Shown here in pieces: positions 9,631 to 18,623 of a stretch of 64,000 nucleotides of DNA. The stretch's first letter is position 1; every line of letters begins with the position of its first letter. The translations under genes were made by a program, and so were the position numbers. Source of the DNA: Solirubrobacter sp963724195 (lineage in GTDB: Bacteria > Actinomycetota > Thermoleophilia > Solirubrobacterales > Solirubrobacteraceae); assembly GCA_963724195.1 (NCBI GenBank), contig CAVRTQ010000018.1, forward strand, positions 304,523 through 368,522. Direction: 5' to 3'. The notes under the pieces were generated by a model, which was not told the origin of the DNA, did no database searches, and saw only the letters and a list, made by a program, of their open reading frames with translations.

Positions 9631-10245
9631 TCAGACCCCGACGTGGTCGCGGAGCGCCGCGAGGCGTTTCTCGCCGATGCCGGAGACCTGGTCGAGCTCG
9701 TCCACCGACTTGAAGCCGCCCTGCTGCTCGCGGTAGTCGATGATCTTCTGGGCGGTGGCCGGACCGACGCCGTCGAGGGTCTCGAGTTGCTCGAGGGTGG
9801 CCGTGTTGAGGTTGACCGGACCTGTCGGCGTGTCCGGGGTCGCGGCGGTGGCGCTGGTCGTCGGCGCAGGCTTGCCGCGCTTCGGGACGAGGATCTGGCG
9901 GCCGTCCTCGAGTTTGGAGGCGCGGTTGATCACCGAGAGGTCGGCGCGACGGGTCGCTCCGCCGGCGCGCTCGAGCGCGTCCTCGACGCGGTCTTCAGTC
10001 GTCAACCGGTAGACGCCGGGGCGCTTGACCGCGCCGCTGACGTCGACGACGACCGGCGTGCCCGCACTGCGTGCTCCGCGACCGCTCGGCGGGGATTGGC
10101 CGGCCGCGGCGATGGTGGCGATGGCAGGCTCCCCGGCCGCCACCGCGGTGGGGCGCGAGCGTGACAGGTACCAGGCGGCGAGCAGCGCGAGGATCAGGCC
10201 GGCCGCGACCCAGGCGGCCAGCCGGCGGGGGTCGGTTTGGGGCAT
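9631..10245 (-). CDS. comEA: Competence DNA receptor ComEA
   Basis: The 204-residue protein has an N-terminal anchor helix (AAWVAAGLILALLAAWYLS), a Pro/Gly-rich spacer, an SLBB-type domain (about 63-123: VVVDVSGAVKRPGVYRLTTE) and two C-terminal helix-hairpin-helix motifs (about 143-204: GPVNLNTATLEQLETLDGVG and DELDQVSGIGEKRLAALRDH). This is the membrane-anchored double-strand DNA receptor that feeds ComEC. It lies just upstream of comEC on the same strand and downstream of the leuS terminator, so the pair probably forms its own transcription unit. Confidence 0.93.
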   Translation of the reverse strand: MPQTDPRRLAAWVAAGLILALLAAWYLSRSRPTAVAAGEPAIATIAAAGQSPPSGRGARSAGTPVVVDVSGAVKRPGVYRLTTEDRVEDALERAGGATRRADLSVINRASKLEDGRQILVPKRGKPAPTTSATAATPDTPTGPVNLNTATLEQLETLDGVGPATAQKIIDYREQQGGFKSVDELDQVSGIGEKRLAALRDHVGV

Positions 10246-10316
10246 GCCCCGAACCTAGGCCGGAAGGTGTGCACGGGACCGCACGTGCTTTGCACCAAAA
10301 GACGCGCGGAACTGTG

Positions 10317-10352
10317 AAAAAAGACGCGCGGCGCCCACCGGACGCGCCGCGC
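10317..10352 (-). terminator. Intrinsic terminator of leuS
   Basis: A 9-bp stem (10326-10334 with 10344-10352, GCGCGGCGC / GCGCCGCGC) is followed on the minus strand by GTC and six T residues (10322-10317). This is one of very few U-tract terminators in the window. It lies 20 bases after the leuS stop. Confidence 0.88.
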
Positions 10353-10372
10353 GACGAGAGACTCGCCGTGTG

Positions 10373-12823
10373 TCAGCGCACGACGAAGTTCACGAGCTTG
10401 GACGGCACCACGATCACCTTCACGATCTGCTTGCCGTCGATGTGGGCGAGCACGTTCGGCTGCTCACGCGCGAGCGTTTCCAGCTCCTCGCGGGTGGCGG
10501 CCGCCGGCGCGGCGACGCGGTCGCGCAGCTTGCCGTTGACCTGGACGACGATCTCGACCTCGTCCTTCTCGAGCAGCGAGAGGTCGGCGTCCGGCCACGG
10601 GGTCTCCCACACGCGGTCGCCGGTCAGCGCCTCGTACACGTCGGCACCCGCGTGCGGCGCGAACGGGAAGATCAGCGAAGCGGCGGTCGCCGTGGCGAAA
10701 TGCAGCGTGCCGGGCTGCACCGAGTCGCGCAGGCGGTACGCGTCGTTGACCAGCTCCATCACGGCGGCGATCGCCGTGTTGAACGCGAAGCGGCCGGCCA
10801 TGTCGTTCGTGACCTTGTCGATCGCCCAGTGCGCCTTGCGCATCAGCGTCAGGTCGTCGCCCTGGGGCACTTCGAGCGGCCCCAGCAGCGCCTGCTGCCC
10901 GGTCTGCTCGGCCACGTCCGCCCCCAGCCGCCACAGGCGAGCGAGGAAGCGGTGGATGCCGCCGACGCCCTCGTCGTTCCAGTCCGCGTCCTGGTCGGGC
11001 GGGCCGATGAACAGGATGTAGGCGCGGGCGGTGTCCGCGCCGTAGCGCTCCACGTACGGCGCCGGGCTGATCATGTTGCCCTTGGACTTGGACATCTTCG
11101 CGCCGTCGCGCGTGATCATGCCCTGCGTGAACAGCGCCTTGAACGGCTCCTGGGCGTCCATCAGGCCCAGGTCGGCCAGCGCCTTCACGAAGAAGCGCGC
11201 GTACATCAGGTGCAGGATCGCGTGCTCGACGCCGCCGACGTACTGGTCGACGGGCATCCAGCTGTCCAGGACCTTCTTGTCCCAGGCCGCGTCGTCGTTG
11301 TTGGCGTCCGTGTAGCGCAGGTAGTACCAGGACGAGTCGACGAACGTGTCCATCGTGTCCGTCTCGCGCCGCGCATGACCGCCGCAGACGGGACAGGTGG
11401 TGTTGACCCAGTCCTCGGCCGCGGCCAGCGGGGACTTGCCCTGCGGCGCGTAGTCCTGCACGTCCGGCAGCACCACCGGCAGGTCCGCTTCGGGGACCGG
11501 CAGCATGCCGTGCTCGTCGCAGTAGACGACCGGGATCGGACAGCCCCAGTAGCGCTGGCGGGACAGCAGCCAATCGCGCAGGCGGTAGTTGACCGAGCGG
11601 TGGCCCTTGCCCTCGCGGTCGAGCCAGTCGACGATCTTCTCCAGCGCCTCGCGGTTGTGGATGCCGTCGAACTCGGCGGCCGAGTTCACCAGCGGACCGT
11701 CGCCGGAGTAGGGCAGCTCGTCGCCGCCGTCCACCACGCGCCGGATCTCCAGGTCGAACTCGGTGGCGAAGTCGAAATCGCGCTCGTCGTGGCCCGGGAC
11801 GGCCATGATCGCGCCCGTGCCGTACTCCATGAGCACGTAGTCGGCGACGTACATCGGGATGCGCTCGCCGTTGACGGGGTTGATGACGCTCCGGCCCAGC
11901 GGCACACCGGTCTTGGTGCGCTCGGTGTCGGCGCGCTCCTCCTTGCTCTCCGACAGCACCTTGTTCACGTAGGCGCGGACGGCGGCCTCGTGCTCGGTGC
12001 CGGCGGCCAGGCGGAGCACGTCGGGGTGCTCGGGCGCCATCACGAAGAACGTCGCGCCGAACAGCGTGTCCGGGCGGGTCGTGAAGACGGGGTACTCGCG
12101 GCCGGAGTCGGGCTCGGTGAACGTGACCTCGGCGCCCTCGGAGCGGCCGATCCAGTTCCGCTGCATCGTCTTGACGTGCTGCGGCCAGTCGATGTCGTCC
12201 AGGTCGTCCAGCAGCCGGTCCGCGTAGTCGGTGATGCGGAAGAACCACTGCTCGAGCTGGCGCAGCTCGACCGCCGTGCCGCAGCGCTCGCAGTGCCCGT
12301 CGATGACCTGCTCGTTGGCCAGCACGGTGGCGTCCTTGGGACACCAGTTGACCGCGGCCTCCTTGCGGTAGGCCAGCCCGCGCTCGAACAGCTGCAGGAA
12401 GATCCACTGCGTCCAGCGGTAGTAGCGCGGCTCGTGGGTGCCGAACTCGCGCGACCAGTCGATCGAGATGCCCCAGCTGCGGAACTGGCGCTGGAAGGAG
12501 GCGATCGACTCCTCCGTGGCCTCGCGCGGGTGCTTGCCGGTCTTGATCGCGTTGTTCTCCGCGGGCAGGCCGAACGCGTCGTAGCCCATCGGGTGCAGCA
12601 CCCGCATGCCGTTGCGGCGGCGGAAGTGGGCGACCGCGTCACCGACGCTGTAGTTCTTCAGATGCCCCATGTGGGGCTCGCCCGACGGATACGGGAGCAT
12701 CTCGAGCACGTACGAGCGTGGCGCCCCATCGGCGTCATTCGAGACTTCCCAGGTGCGTTCGCGCTCCCAGATCTGCTGCCACTTGCGCTCGATCTCGTGC
12801 GGCTCGTAACGGTGCTCGGCCAT
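10373..12823 (-). CDS. leuS: Leucyl-tRNA synthetase
   Basis: This 816-residue class I synthetase charges tRNA-Leu. The HIGH motif appears as HMGH in YPSGEPHMGHLKNYSVGDAV (about 46-65). A zinc-binding stretch has CPKD and HCERCG, the CP1 editing domain has TTRPDTLFGATFFVMAPEHP, and the KMSKS loop is GAKMSKSKGNMISP (about 580). An anticodon-binding domain and a C-terminal tRNA-contact domain (IVVQVNGKLRDRV, ANVLAHI-type ending) follow. It is slightly shorter than the E. coli enzyme (860) but complete. ATG 12823 gives the family's MAEHRYEPHEIERKWQQIWE start. No T-box or leader peptide is apparent upstream. Confidence 0.97.
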   Translation of the reverse strand: MAEHRYEPHEIERKWQQIWERERTWEVSNDADGAPRSYVLEMLPYPSGEPHMGHLKNYSVGDAVAHFRRRNGMRVLHPMGYDAFGLPAENNAIKTGKHPREATEESIASFQRQFRSWGISIDWSREFGTHEPRYYRWTQWIFLQLFERGLAYRKEAAVNWCPKDATVLANEQVIDGHCERCGTAVELRQLEQWFFRITDYADRLLDDLDDIDWPQHVKTMQRNWIGRSEGAEVTFTEPDSGREYPVFTTRPDTLFGATFFVMAPEHPDVLRLAAGTEHEAAVRAYVNKVLSESKEERADTERTKTGVPLGRSVINPVNGERIPMYVADYVLMEYGTGAIMAVPGHDERDFDFATEFDLEIRRVVDGGDELPYSGDGPLVNSAAEFDGIHNREALEKIVDWLDREGKGHRSVNYRLRDWLLSRQRYWGCPIPVVYCDEHGMLPVPEADLPVVLPDVQDYAPQGKSPLAAAEDWVNTTCPVCGGHARRETDTMDTFVDSSWYYLRYTDANNDDAAWDKKVLDSWMPVDQYVGGVEHAILHLMYARFFVKALADLGLMDAQEPFKALFTQGMITRDGAKMSKSKGNMISPAPYVERYGADTARAYILFIGPPDQDADWNDEGVGGIHRFLARLWRLGADVAEQTGQQALLGPLEVPQGDDLTLMRKAHWAIDKVTNDMAGRFAFNTAIAAVMELVNDAYRLRDSVQPGTLHFATATAASLIFPFAPHAGADVYEALTGDRVWETPWPDADLSLLEKDEVEIVVQVNGKLRDRVAAPAAATREELETLAREQPNVLAHIDGKQIVKVIVVPSKLVNFVVR

Positions 12824-12934
12824 GAGGCGCGGAGGTTAGCGTCCGCGCGCGTGCGGTCCCGGCAAGCGCGCCGCACGGAACGTGCCGCGCACGATGCGGC
12901 GAGGTCGCTAGAGTGTGCGGCGCACCAGCTGCAC

Positions 12935-13009
<75 letters not shown>

Positions 13010-13094
13010 GAAACGCAGGGCCGTCCGATTCGGGCGGCCCTTCGTGTTTCCGGCAGGGGGTGCCGCACATGAGCGTCCGCCTCAGGTGACCGCG

Positions 13095-14013
13095 ATGTTG
13101 CGGCACCCCTTGTCGACCCTGGCCGAACGCGCAGCACGGCGTCGTGACGCGTCGCGCAGCTCCGCGCGCTGCGGCTCACGCGGCAGCGGGATCGCGCGGC
13201 GGTGCGACCGCGGGCGAGTTGCACCGCCTGTACCCGGGCGTCTACGCGGTGGGCCACATCGGCGCTGTCGCGCGAGGGGCGCTGGCTCGCGGCCGTGTTC
13301 GCCGCCGGCGAGGGCGCCGTGCTGTGCCGCAAGTCGTGCTGCCGGGCTGCTCGAGATCGAACGCTGGCCGCCGCGCGTGCCGCAGGTGCTGGTCCCGCGG
13401 CGCCACCGGCCGATCGCCGGCGTCGAAGCTCTACACGACGCGCAACCTCGACCCTCGCGACGTCACGGTGGTCAACGGCATCCCGTGCACCACGGTGCCG
13501 CGGCTGTTCGTGGACCTCAGCGACGAGCTGATCCCGGAGGAGCTCACGCACTACATCCACGAGGCGGCGCATCGCGGCGTGCTCGACCTGAAGGCGGTGC
13601 GGCGGACCATGGCGCGCGTGAACGGGCGCCACAACCTGGAGGTGCTTGAGACCGCGATCGAGGACTGGCTCGACGGCAGCGCGGGAACTCGCAGCCGCGG
13701 CGAGATCGCGTTCCGGCGCGCGGTCACGGAGGCCGGGCTCCCCCGCCCGAACACGAACCGCAAGCTGCTCGGCATCGAGGTGGACTTCCACTGGCCGGAA
13801 CTCAAGCTCGTGATCGAGATCGACGGCCCACCGCACAAACGACCGCCGTCACGCCTGACCGACGCCGAGCGCGACCTGGTCCTCACCGCCGCCGGCTATC
13901 GCGTCGTGCGGTGCGCGACGACCGAGGCGGCGCTGGACGCTATTCGACGTGCCGCTTCGGGGCTTCGCCCCAGAGCTGCTCGAGGCGGTAGTACTCGCGC
14001 GCCTCGGCGGTGA
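13095..14013 (+). CDS. DUF559-domain protein with AbiEi-like N-terminal HTH, multiply frameshifted
   Basis: Pieces in all three frames line up into one protein. First comes MLRHPLSTLAER, then QLRALRLTRQR, GELHRLYPGVYAVGHI and ALSREGRWLAAVFAAGEGAV, which resemble the AbiEi-like HTH N-terminus common in actinobacterial DUF559 proteins. IERWPPRVPQVLVPRRHRPI follows. From about 13430 a clean frame gives PRDVTVVNGIPCTTVPRLFV and the C-terminal nuclease-like domain (TRSRGEIAFRRAVTEAGLPR, GIEVDFHWPELKLVIEIDGP, DAERDLVLTAAGYRVVRCAT). That domain resembles very-short-patch-repair endonucleases; the role is unknown. At least five single-base changes fall between 13130 and 13440, more than anywhere else except the 32-33 kb gene. 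Sequencing error or a young pseudogene are both possible. The end overlaps rsfS convergently. Confidence 0.65.
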
Positions 14014-14311
14014 AGACATGCACGATCACGTCCAGGTAGTCCATGAGGATCCAGCGCGACTCGCCGAGGCCCTCGACCCGCCGCGGGAGCAGGCCGTGGT
14101 CCTTCTTCATGTTCTCGTGGATGCGGTCGTGGACGGCCTTGACCTGGCGGTCGGAGCCGCCGGTGGCGATCACGAAGTAGTCGGTGTAGCCGAGCACGCC
14201 GCGGAGGTCGAGCTCGACGATGTCCTGGGCCTTGACGTCGGACGCGTATCCGGAGACGAGACCGGCGAGCTCGGACGGCTCGATCGGGGCGGAGGCGCGC
14301 GGAGCGCTCAT
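13940..14311 (-). CDS. rsfS: Ribosomal silencing factor RsfS
   Basis: This 123-residue protein has the RsfS/DUF143 core: KAQDIVELDLRGVLGYTDYF, VIATGGSDRQVKAVHDRI and ESRWILMDYLDVIVHVFTAE, then REYYRLEQLWGEAPK. RsfS binds L14 on the large subunit and blocks subunit joining in starvation. Its ATG overlaps the nadD stop by 4 bases (ATGA), so the two are translationally coupled. The nadD-rsfS pairing is widespread in bacteria. Confidence 0.94.
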   Translation of the reverse strand: MSAPRASAPIEPSELAGLVSGYASDVKAQDIVELDLRGVLGYTDYFVIATGGSDRQVKAVHDRIHENMKKDHGLLPRRVEGLGESRWILMDYLDVIVHVFTAEAREYYRLEQLWGEAPKRHVE

Positions 14312-14901
14312 GCGTAGAACCCTTCGGCGGCGATGTACTCGGCCACGGGGTCGGGCACGAGGTAACGGATCGGACGACCCTCCGCGATACGGCGGCGGAT
14401 GTCGGAGGATGAGATGTCGAGACGAGGCATGCTGAAAAAGCGGATCTGGTCGGCGCCGGAAAGCCCGGCGAGGCGCTCCATGATGTCCGCGCGGCGAATC
14501 CCTGAACGCTCCGCGACGCCTAGTGTCGCCAGGGAGAGCACCGCCTCCGGCTCGTGCCAGGTCGGCAGCGAGTGGGCCATGTCGCCTCCCATGATGAACG
14601 TCAGGTCGTCCGCCGGACTGGACTCATGCAGCCGTCTGAGGGTATCGAGCGTGTAGGACCGACCGGGAACGTCGGCGTCCACGCGCGAGACCCAGAAGCG
14701 TGAATCGCCCGCCACGGCGCGGCGGGTGAGCTCGACGCGCACGTCCACGCCCGGGTCGCTGACGATCTCTTTGTGCGGCGGCTGGTTGACCGGGATGAAC
14801 GCCACTTCGTCGAGCCCGAGCTGCGCGCACGCCTCCGTGGCGCACACCAGGTGCCCGATGTGGGGCGGGTTGAACGTCCCGCCCATCAACCCGAGCTTCA
14901 A
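14308..14901 (-). CDS. nadD: Nicotinate-nucleotide adenylyltransferase
   Basis: The 197-residue product begins LKLGLMGGTFNPPHIGHLVC, with the GGTFNPPHxGH nucleotidyltransferase signature, and ends with the second motif DISSSDIRRRIAEGRPIRYL, VPDPVAEYI. NadD converts nicotinate mononucleotide and ATP to deamido-NAD in NAD synthesis. TTG at 14901 is preferred because it overlaps the proA stop by 4 bases (TTGA); an ATG at 14886 would still keep the signature. It sits between proA and rsfS with overlaps on both sides. Confidence 0.94.
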   Translation of the reverse strand: MKLGLMGGTFNPPHIGHLVCATEACAQLGLDEVAFIPVNQPPHKEIVSDPGVDVRVELTRRAVAGDSRFWVSRVDADVPGRSYTLDTLRRLHESSPADDLTFIMGGDMAHSLPTWHEPEAVLSLATLGVAERSGIRRADIMERLAGLSGADQIRFFSMPRLDISSSDIRRRIAEGRPIRYLVPDPVAEYIAAEGFYA

Positions 14902-16154
14902 GCGCGGACTTGCCCGTCGCCCTCGACGAGGTACCGGGTGGAGCAGAGCTCGCGCAGGCCGATCGGGCCGCGCGCATGCAACTTCTGGGTGGAGTTGCCG
15001 ATCTCGGCGCCCATCCCGAACTCGCCGCCGTCCGTGAAGCGGGTGCTCGCGTTGACGTAGATGCAGGCACTGTCGATCCCGAGCTGGAACGCCCGTGCCG
15101 CACTCCGGTCGTTGGTGACGATCGCCTCCGAGTGGCCGGAGCCGTACTCGTTGACGTGGTCGATCGCCTCCTCGACGGAGTCCACGACCCGCACGGCCAG
15201 GATCAGCGCCAGGAACTCCTCGCCCCAGTCGGAGTCCACGGCCGCCGTGACCGACGGATCGACCGCGCGCACGCGCTCGTCGCCGCGCAGCTCGACACCC
15301 TCGGCGCGGAGTGCGGCGATCGCGCCCGGGAGGAACGCCGCGGCGACATCCGCGTGCACGAGCAGCGTCTCGGCGGAGTTGCACGTGCCCGGCCGCTGCA
15401 CCTTCGCGTTGACGATGATCCGCTCGGCGGCCGCGAGGTCGGCGGAAGCGTCCACGTACACGTGGCAGTTGCCGGCGGCGGCGTAGATCACGGGGACCTT
15501 CGCCACCGCGCTGATCGCCTTCTTCAGGCCCTCGCCGCCGCGCGGGATGATCAGGTCCACGATCCCTTCGAGCTGGGCGAGCTCGGTGAGGGCGGCCCGG
15601 TCGCCGCCGACGAGCCCGATCGCGCCCTCCGGCAGGTCCGAAGCGGCCTCCGAGGCGATCCGGGCGAGCACCGCGTTGGAGTGGGCCGCGCTCGACGAGC
15701 CACGCAGCAGCACCGCGTTGCCCGATTTCAGCGCGAGCGCCGCCGCGTCGATCGTCACGTTCGGCCGCGCTTCGTAGACCACGGCGACGACGCCCAACGG
15801 GACTCGAACCTTGCGGACTTCGAGCCCGTTCGGCAGGCGCCCACCGTCCACGACCTCGCCCACCGGGTCCGGCAGGGCGGCGATGGCCCGCGCGCCGGCC
15901 GCGATCGAGCGCACCCGCGCGTCGTTGAGCGCAAGCCGGTCCATCAGCGCGTCCGAGAGCCCGTTCTCGCGCCCGGCGTCCAGGTCGCGCGCGTTGGCCT
16001 CGAGGATCTCCGGGATTCGCGCCTCGAGCGCATCCGCGATGGCGTGCAGCGCCGCGTCCTTGGTCGCCGACGGTACCGTCGCGAGCCGCCGGGCCGCCGC
16101 CTTGGCGGCGAGGGCGAGATCGGTGACGGAGGTCGAAGAGACGGTCGCGGCCAT
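14898..16154 (-). CDS. proA: Gamma-glutamyl phosphate reductase
   Basis: The 418-residue aldehyde-dehydrogenase-fold enzyme makes glutamate-5-semialdehyde in proline synthesis. Motifs: VPLGVVAVVYEARPNVTIDA (about 118-137), LKSGNAVLLRGSSSAAHSN, LIIPRGGEGL, the catalytic Cys258 in KVQRPGTCNSAETLLVH, and FTDGGEFGMGAEIGNSTQKL near the end. It forms one run with nadD and rsfS. In many actinobacteria proB lies directly upstream; here a guanine deaminase gene on the other strand lies between proB and proA. Confidence 0.96.
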   Translation of the reverse strand: MAATVSSTSVTDLALAAKAAARRLATVPSATKDAALHAIADALEARIPEILEANARDLDAGRENGLSDALMDRLALNDARVRSIAAGARAIAALPDPVGEVVDGGRLPNGLEVRKVRVPLGVVAVVYEARPNVTIDAAALALKSGNAVLLRGSSSAAHSNAVLARIASEAASDLPEGAIGLVGGDRAALTELAQLEGIVDLIIPRGGEGLKKAISAVAKVPVIYAAAGNCHVYVDASADLAAAERIIVNAKVQRPGTCNSAETLLVHADVAAAFLPGAIAALRAEGVELRGDERVRAVDPSVTAAVDSDWGEEFLALILAVRVVDSVEEAIDHVNEYGSGHSEAIVTNDRSAARAFQLGIDSACIYVNASTRFTDGGEFGMGAEIGNSTQKLHARGPIGLRELCSTRYLVEGDGQVRA

Positions 16155-16244
16155 GGGCCAAGTCTAGGGCCCGCGCGCCCGCGCGACGAGGGGCCGAGCG
16201 GAGACGCGCACGGGGCCGCCGTGGGCGGCCGTAGGCTGCTTGGG

Positions 16245-17550
16245 GTGCCTGGCACCACGATTCTGCGCGCCCGCGTCGCGCACACGCCGCGCGATCCGTT
16301 CACGACGAGCGACGCGCTCGAGACGTTCGACGACGGGGCGGTCGCGTTCGCCGACGGCACAATCCTCGCCACCGGGGCCGCACGCTGCGGTCGCCGAGGC
16401 GCATCCCGGCGCGGAGATCATCGACCGGCGCGACTGCGTGCTGATCCCGGGCATGGTCGACACGCACGTGCACTATCCGCAGATCCCGGTGATCGGGGCG
16501 ATGGGGCTGGAGCTGCTCGAGTGGCTGGCGCAGCGGACGCTGCCCGAGGAGGCCAAGATGGCCGACCTCGCGCACGCCACCCAGGCCGCCGAGCGCTTCA
16601 CGCGGCTGCTCGCGGGCAACGGGACCACGTCGGCGCTCGTGTTCGGCAGCCACTTCCCACAGGCCCAGAACGCCCTCTTCGAAGCCGCGGACAAACGCGG
16701 CCTGCGGATTGCGTCCGGCCTCGTGGTCTCCGACCGCAACCTGCGCCCCGAGCTCGAGGTCACGCCCGAGATCGCCCACGCCGAAAGCACGAAGCTGATC
16801 GAGCGCTGGCACGGCCACGGCCGCCTGCGCTACGCCGTCACGCCGCGCTTCAGCGTGTCCGCGACCGAGGAGATGCTCGGCGCCTGCCGGACGCTGCTCG
16901 ACGAGCACCCGTCCGCGCTGTTCACGAGCCACGTGAACGAGAGCCCGGGCGAGATCGCGTTCGTCAAGGAGCTGTTCCCGGAGTCCCGCGACTACATCGG
17001 CACCTACGAGGACGCGGGGCTGCTGCGCGACTGCTCGGTGCTCGCCCACAACGTGCACGCCTCCGACGAGGAGCTGCACCGGCTCGCCTGCGCGCACACC
17101 GCCGTCGCGCACTGCCCCTCGTCGAACGCCTTCCTGTCCAGCGGCATCTTCCCCATGGCCCGCCACGTCGAGCACGGCGTGTGCTTCGGGATGGGCACCG
17201 ACGTCGGCGCCGGCACCGGCCTGTCGATGCTCAAGGAGGCGCTCGTGGCCTATCACGTGCAGATGGTCCGCTCCGAGGGCCACATGCTCGGCCCGGCGCA
17301 CCTGCTCTACCTCGCGACCGCGGCGGGCGCGAAGGCGATCGGCCTCAACGACATCGCCGGCGACCTCACCCCCGGCAAGCAGGCCGACCTCGTCCTGCTC
17401 AAGCCGCCGCCCGACAGCACGCTCGAAGCCGTGCTCGAGGAGGCGCCGGACTGGAACGCCGCGCTCGGCGCGATCTTCACGCTCGCCCGGGAAGAGTGCG
17501 TGGTCGAGACCCGCGTGTCAGGCGAGATCGTTCACGTCAGGACGAAGTAG
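16245..17550 (+). CDS. guaD: Guanine deaminase, one frameshift near the N-terminus
   Basis: An amidohydrolase that converts guanine to xanthine. The N-terminal frame from GTG 16245 reads VPGTTILRARVAHTPRDPFT, then AVAFADGTILATG. An extra G in the GGGG run at 16374-16377 shifts the frame, and the product continues PHAAVAEAHPGAEIIDRRDC. The zinc motif is GMVDTHVHYPQ. Further metal or substrate residues are in SALFTSHVNESPGEIAFVKE, VLAHNVHASDEELHRLACAH and FGMGTDVGAGTGLSMLKEAL; GKQADLVLL is the closing beta-sandwich. About 435 residues, normal size. The IPVIGAMGLELLEWLAQRTL segment distinguishes guanine deaminases from other amidohydrolases. It is divergent from proA and overlaps the proB end by 19 bases. 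It fits with the uricase and allantoin genes at 29 and 35-38 kb. Confidence 0.88.
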
Positions 17551-18623
17551 TCCCGGTGCACGGCTTCCTCGGTCGCCCGGGGCAGCACCTCGCGCACCGC
17601 GCCTGACTTCAGCCCCATGACCCGCCGCAGCTCGGCGGCGGAGTAGTTCGAGATGCCCTTGCCGACGGCCCCGCCGTCGGCGACGACCTCGATCGCGTCC
17701 CCGGCCTCGAACGTGCCTTCCACACCCACGATCCCGACCGGCAACAGCGACGTGCCGCCGTCGCGCAGCGCCCGCGCGGCGCCCGCGTCCACGACGACCG
17801 CCCCCTGCGACGGCTTCGCGTACCGCAGCCAGAGCTTGAACGACGGTTGCCGCACCGGATGGGGCGTGAAGTGCGTGCCGGTCGGCTCGCCCGCCCAGGC
17901 GCGCGCCAGCACGCCGGGCTCGAACCCGCTGCCGATCACGGTCGGGATGCCGGCCGCGGTGGCCATCTCGGCGGCGGCGACCTTCGAGCGCATCCCGCCC
18001 GAGCCCAGCGCCGACGTCTCGGACGAGATGCTCAACGCCGCCAGCTCGTCGGGATCCTCCACCGTGGCCACCAACTGGGCCGACGGGTCAGAGCGCGGGT
18101 CGGCCGTGAACAGCCCCGCGGTCGAGGTCAGCAGCAACAACAAAGACGCATCGACCAGCACCGCCACCTGCGCGGCCAAGAAATCGTTGTCGCCGAAGGA
18201 GATCTCGTCGGTCGTGGTGGTGTCGTTCTCGTTGATCACCGGGACGATCCGCCACTCGACCAGCTTGCGCAGCGTGCGGCGCGCGTTGAGGTAGTGCGTC
18301 CGCGCGCTCATGTCGAAGAACGTCAGCAGCACCTGCGCCGACTGGATGCCGCGCTCGCGCAGGTACTCGTCGTAGGTGCGGTACAGACGGCCCTGGCCGA
18401 CGGCCGATGCCGCCTGGAGCTCTTCCACCGCGCGCGGGCGCCCGCCCAGCCCGAGCATGTGGATGCCGCGCGCGATCGCGCCCGAGGTGACCACCACGAC
18501 GTCCACGCCCGAAGCGTGCAGCGCCGCGACCTCCTCGCAGATGCGCGCGACGACCGACAGCCGCAGCGCGCCGCTGTCCTCGGCGACGATCGACGACCCG
18601 AGCTTGACGACCGCGACCGGCAT
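17532..18623 (-). CDS. proB: Glutamate 5-kinase with PUA domain
   Basis: The 363-residue protein starts MPVAVVKLGSSIV, the amino-acid-kinase fold, with VVTSGAIARG, VPVINENDTTTTDEISFGDN and SALGSGGMRSKVAAAEMATA. A C-terminal PUA domain (about 270-363) includes GAVVVDAGAARALRDGGTSL and LPVGIVGVEGTFEAGD. It phosphorylates glutamate in the first step of proline synthesis and is usually feedback-inhibited by proline. Its ATG at 18623 shares one base with the obgE stop (TGATG), so it is coupled to obgE. Its partner proA lies 1.4 kb downstream past guaD. Confidence 0.95.
   Translation of the reverse strand: MPVAVVKLGSSIVAEDSGALRLSVVARICEEVAALHASGVDVVVVTSGAIARGIHMLGLGGRPRAVEELQAASAVGQGRLYRTYDEYLRERGIQSAQVLLTFFDMSARTHYLNARRTLRKLVEWRIVPVINENDTTTTDEISFGDNDFLAAQVAVLVDASLLLLLTSTAGLFTADPRSDPSAQLVATVEDPDELAALSISSETSALGSGGMRSKVAAAEMATAAGIPTVIGSGFEPGVLARAWAGEPTGTHFTPHPVRQPSFKLWLRYAKPSQGAVVVDAGAARALRDGGTSLLPVGIVGVEGTFEAGDAIEVVADGGAVGKGISNYSAAELRRVMGLKSGAVREVLPRATEEAVHRDYFVLT

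Noticed and set aside
12824..12934. T-box or leader peptide upstream of leuS
   Set aside because: No T-box sequence, Leu-codon run or antiterminator structure is visible; the gap also serves the tRNA.
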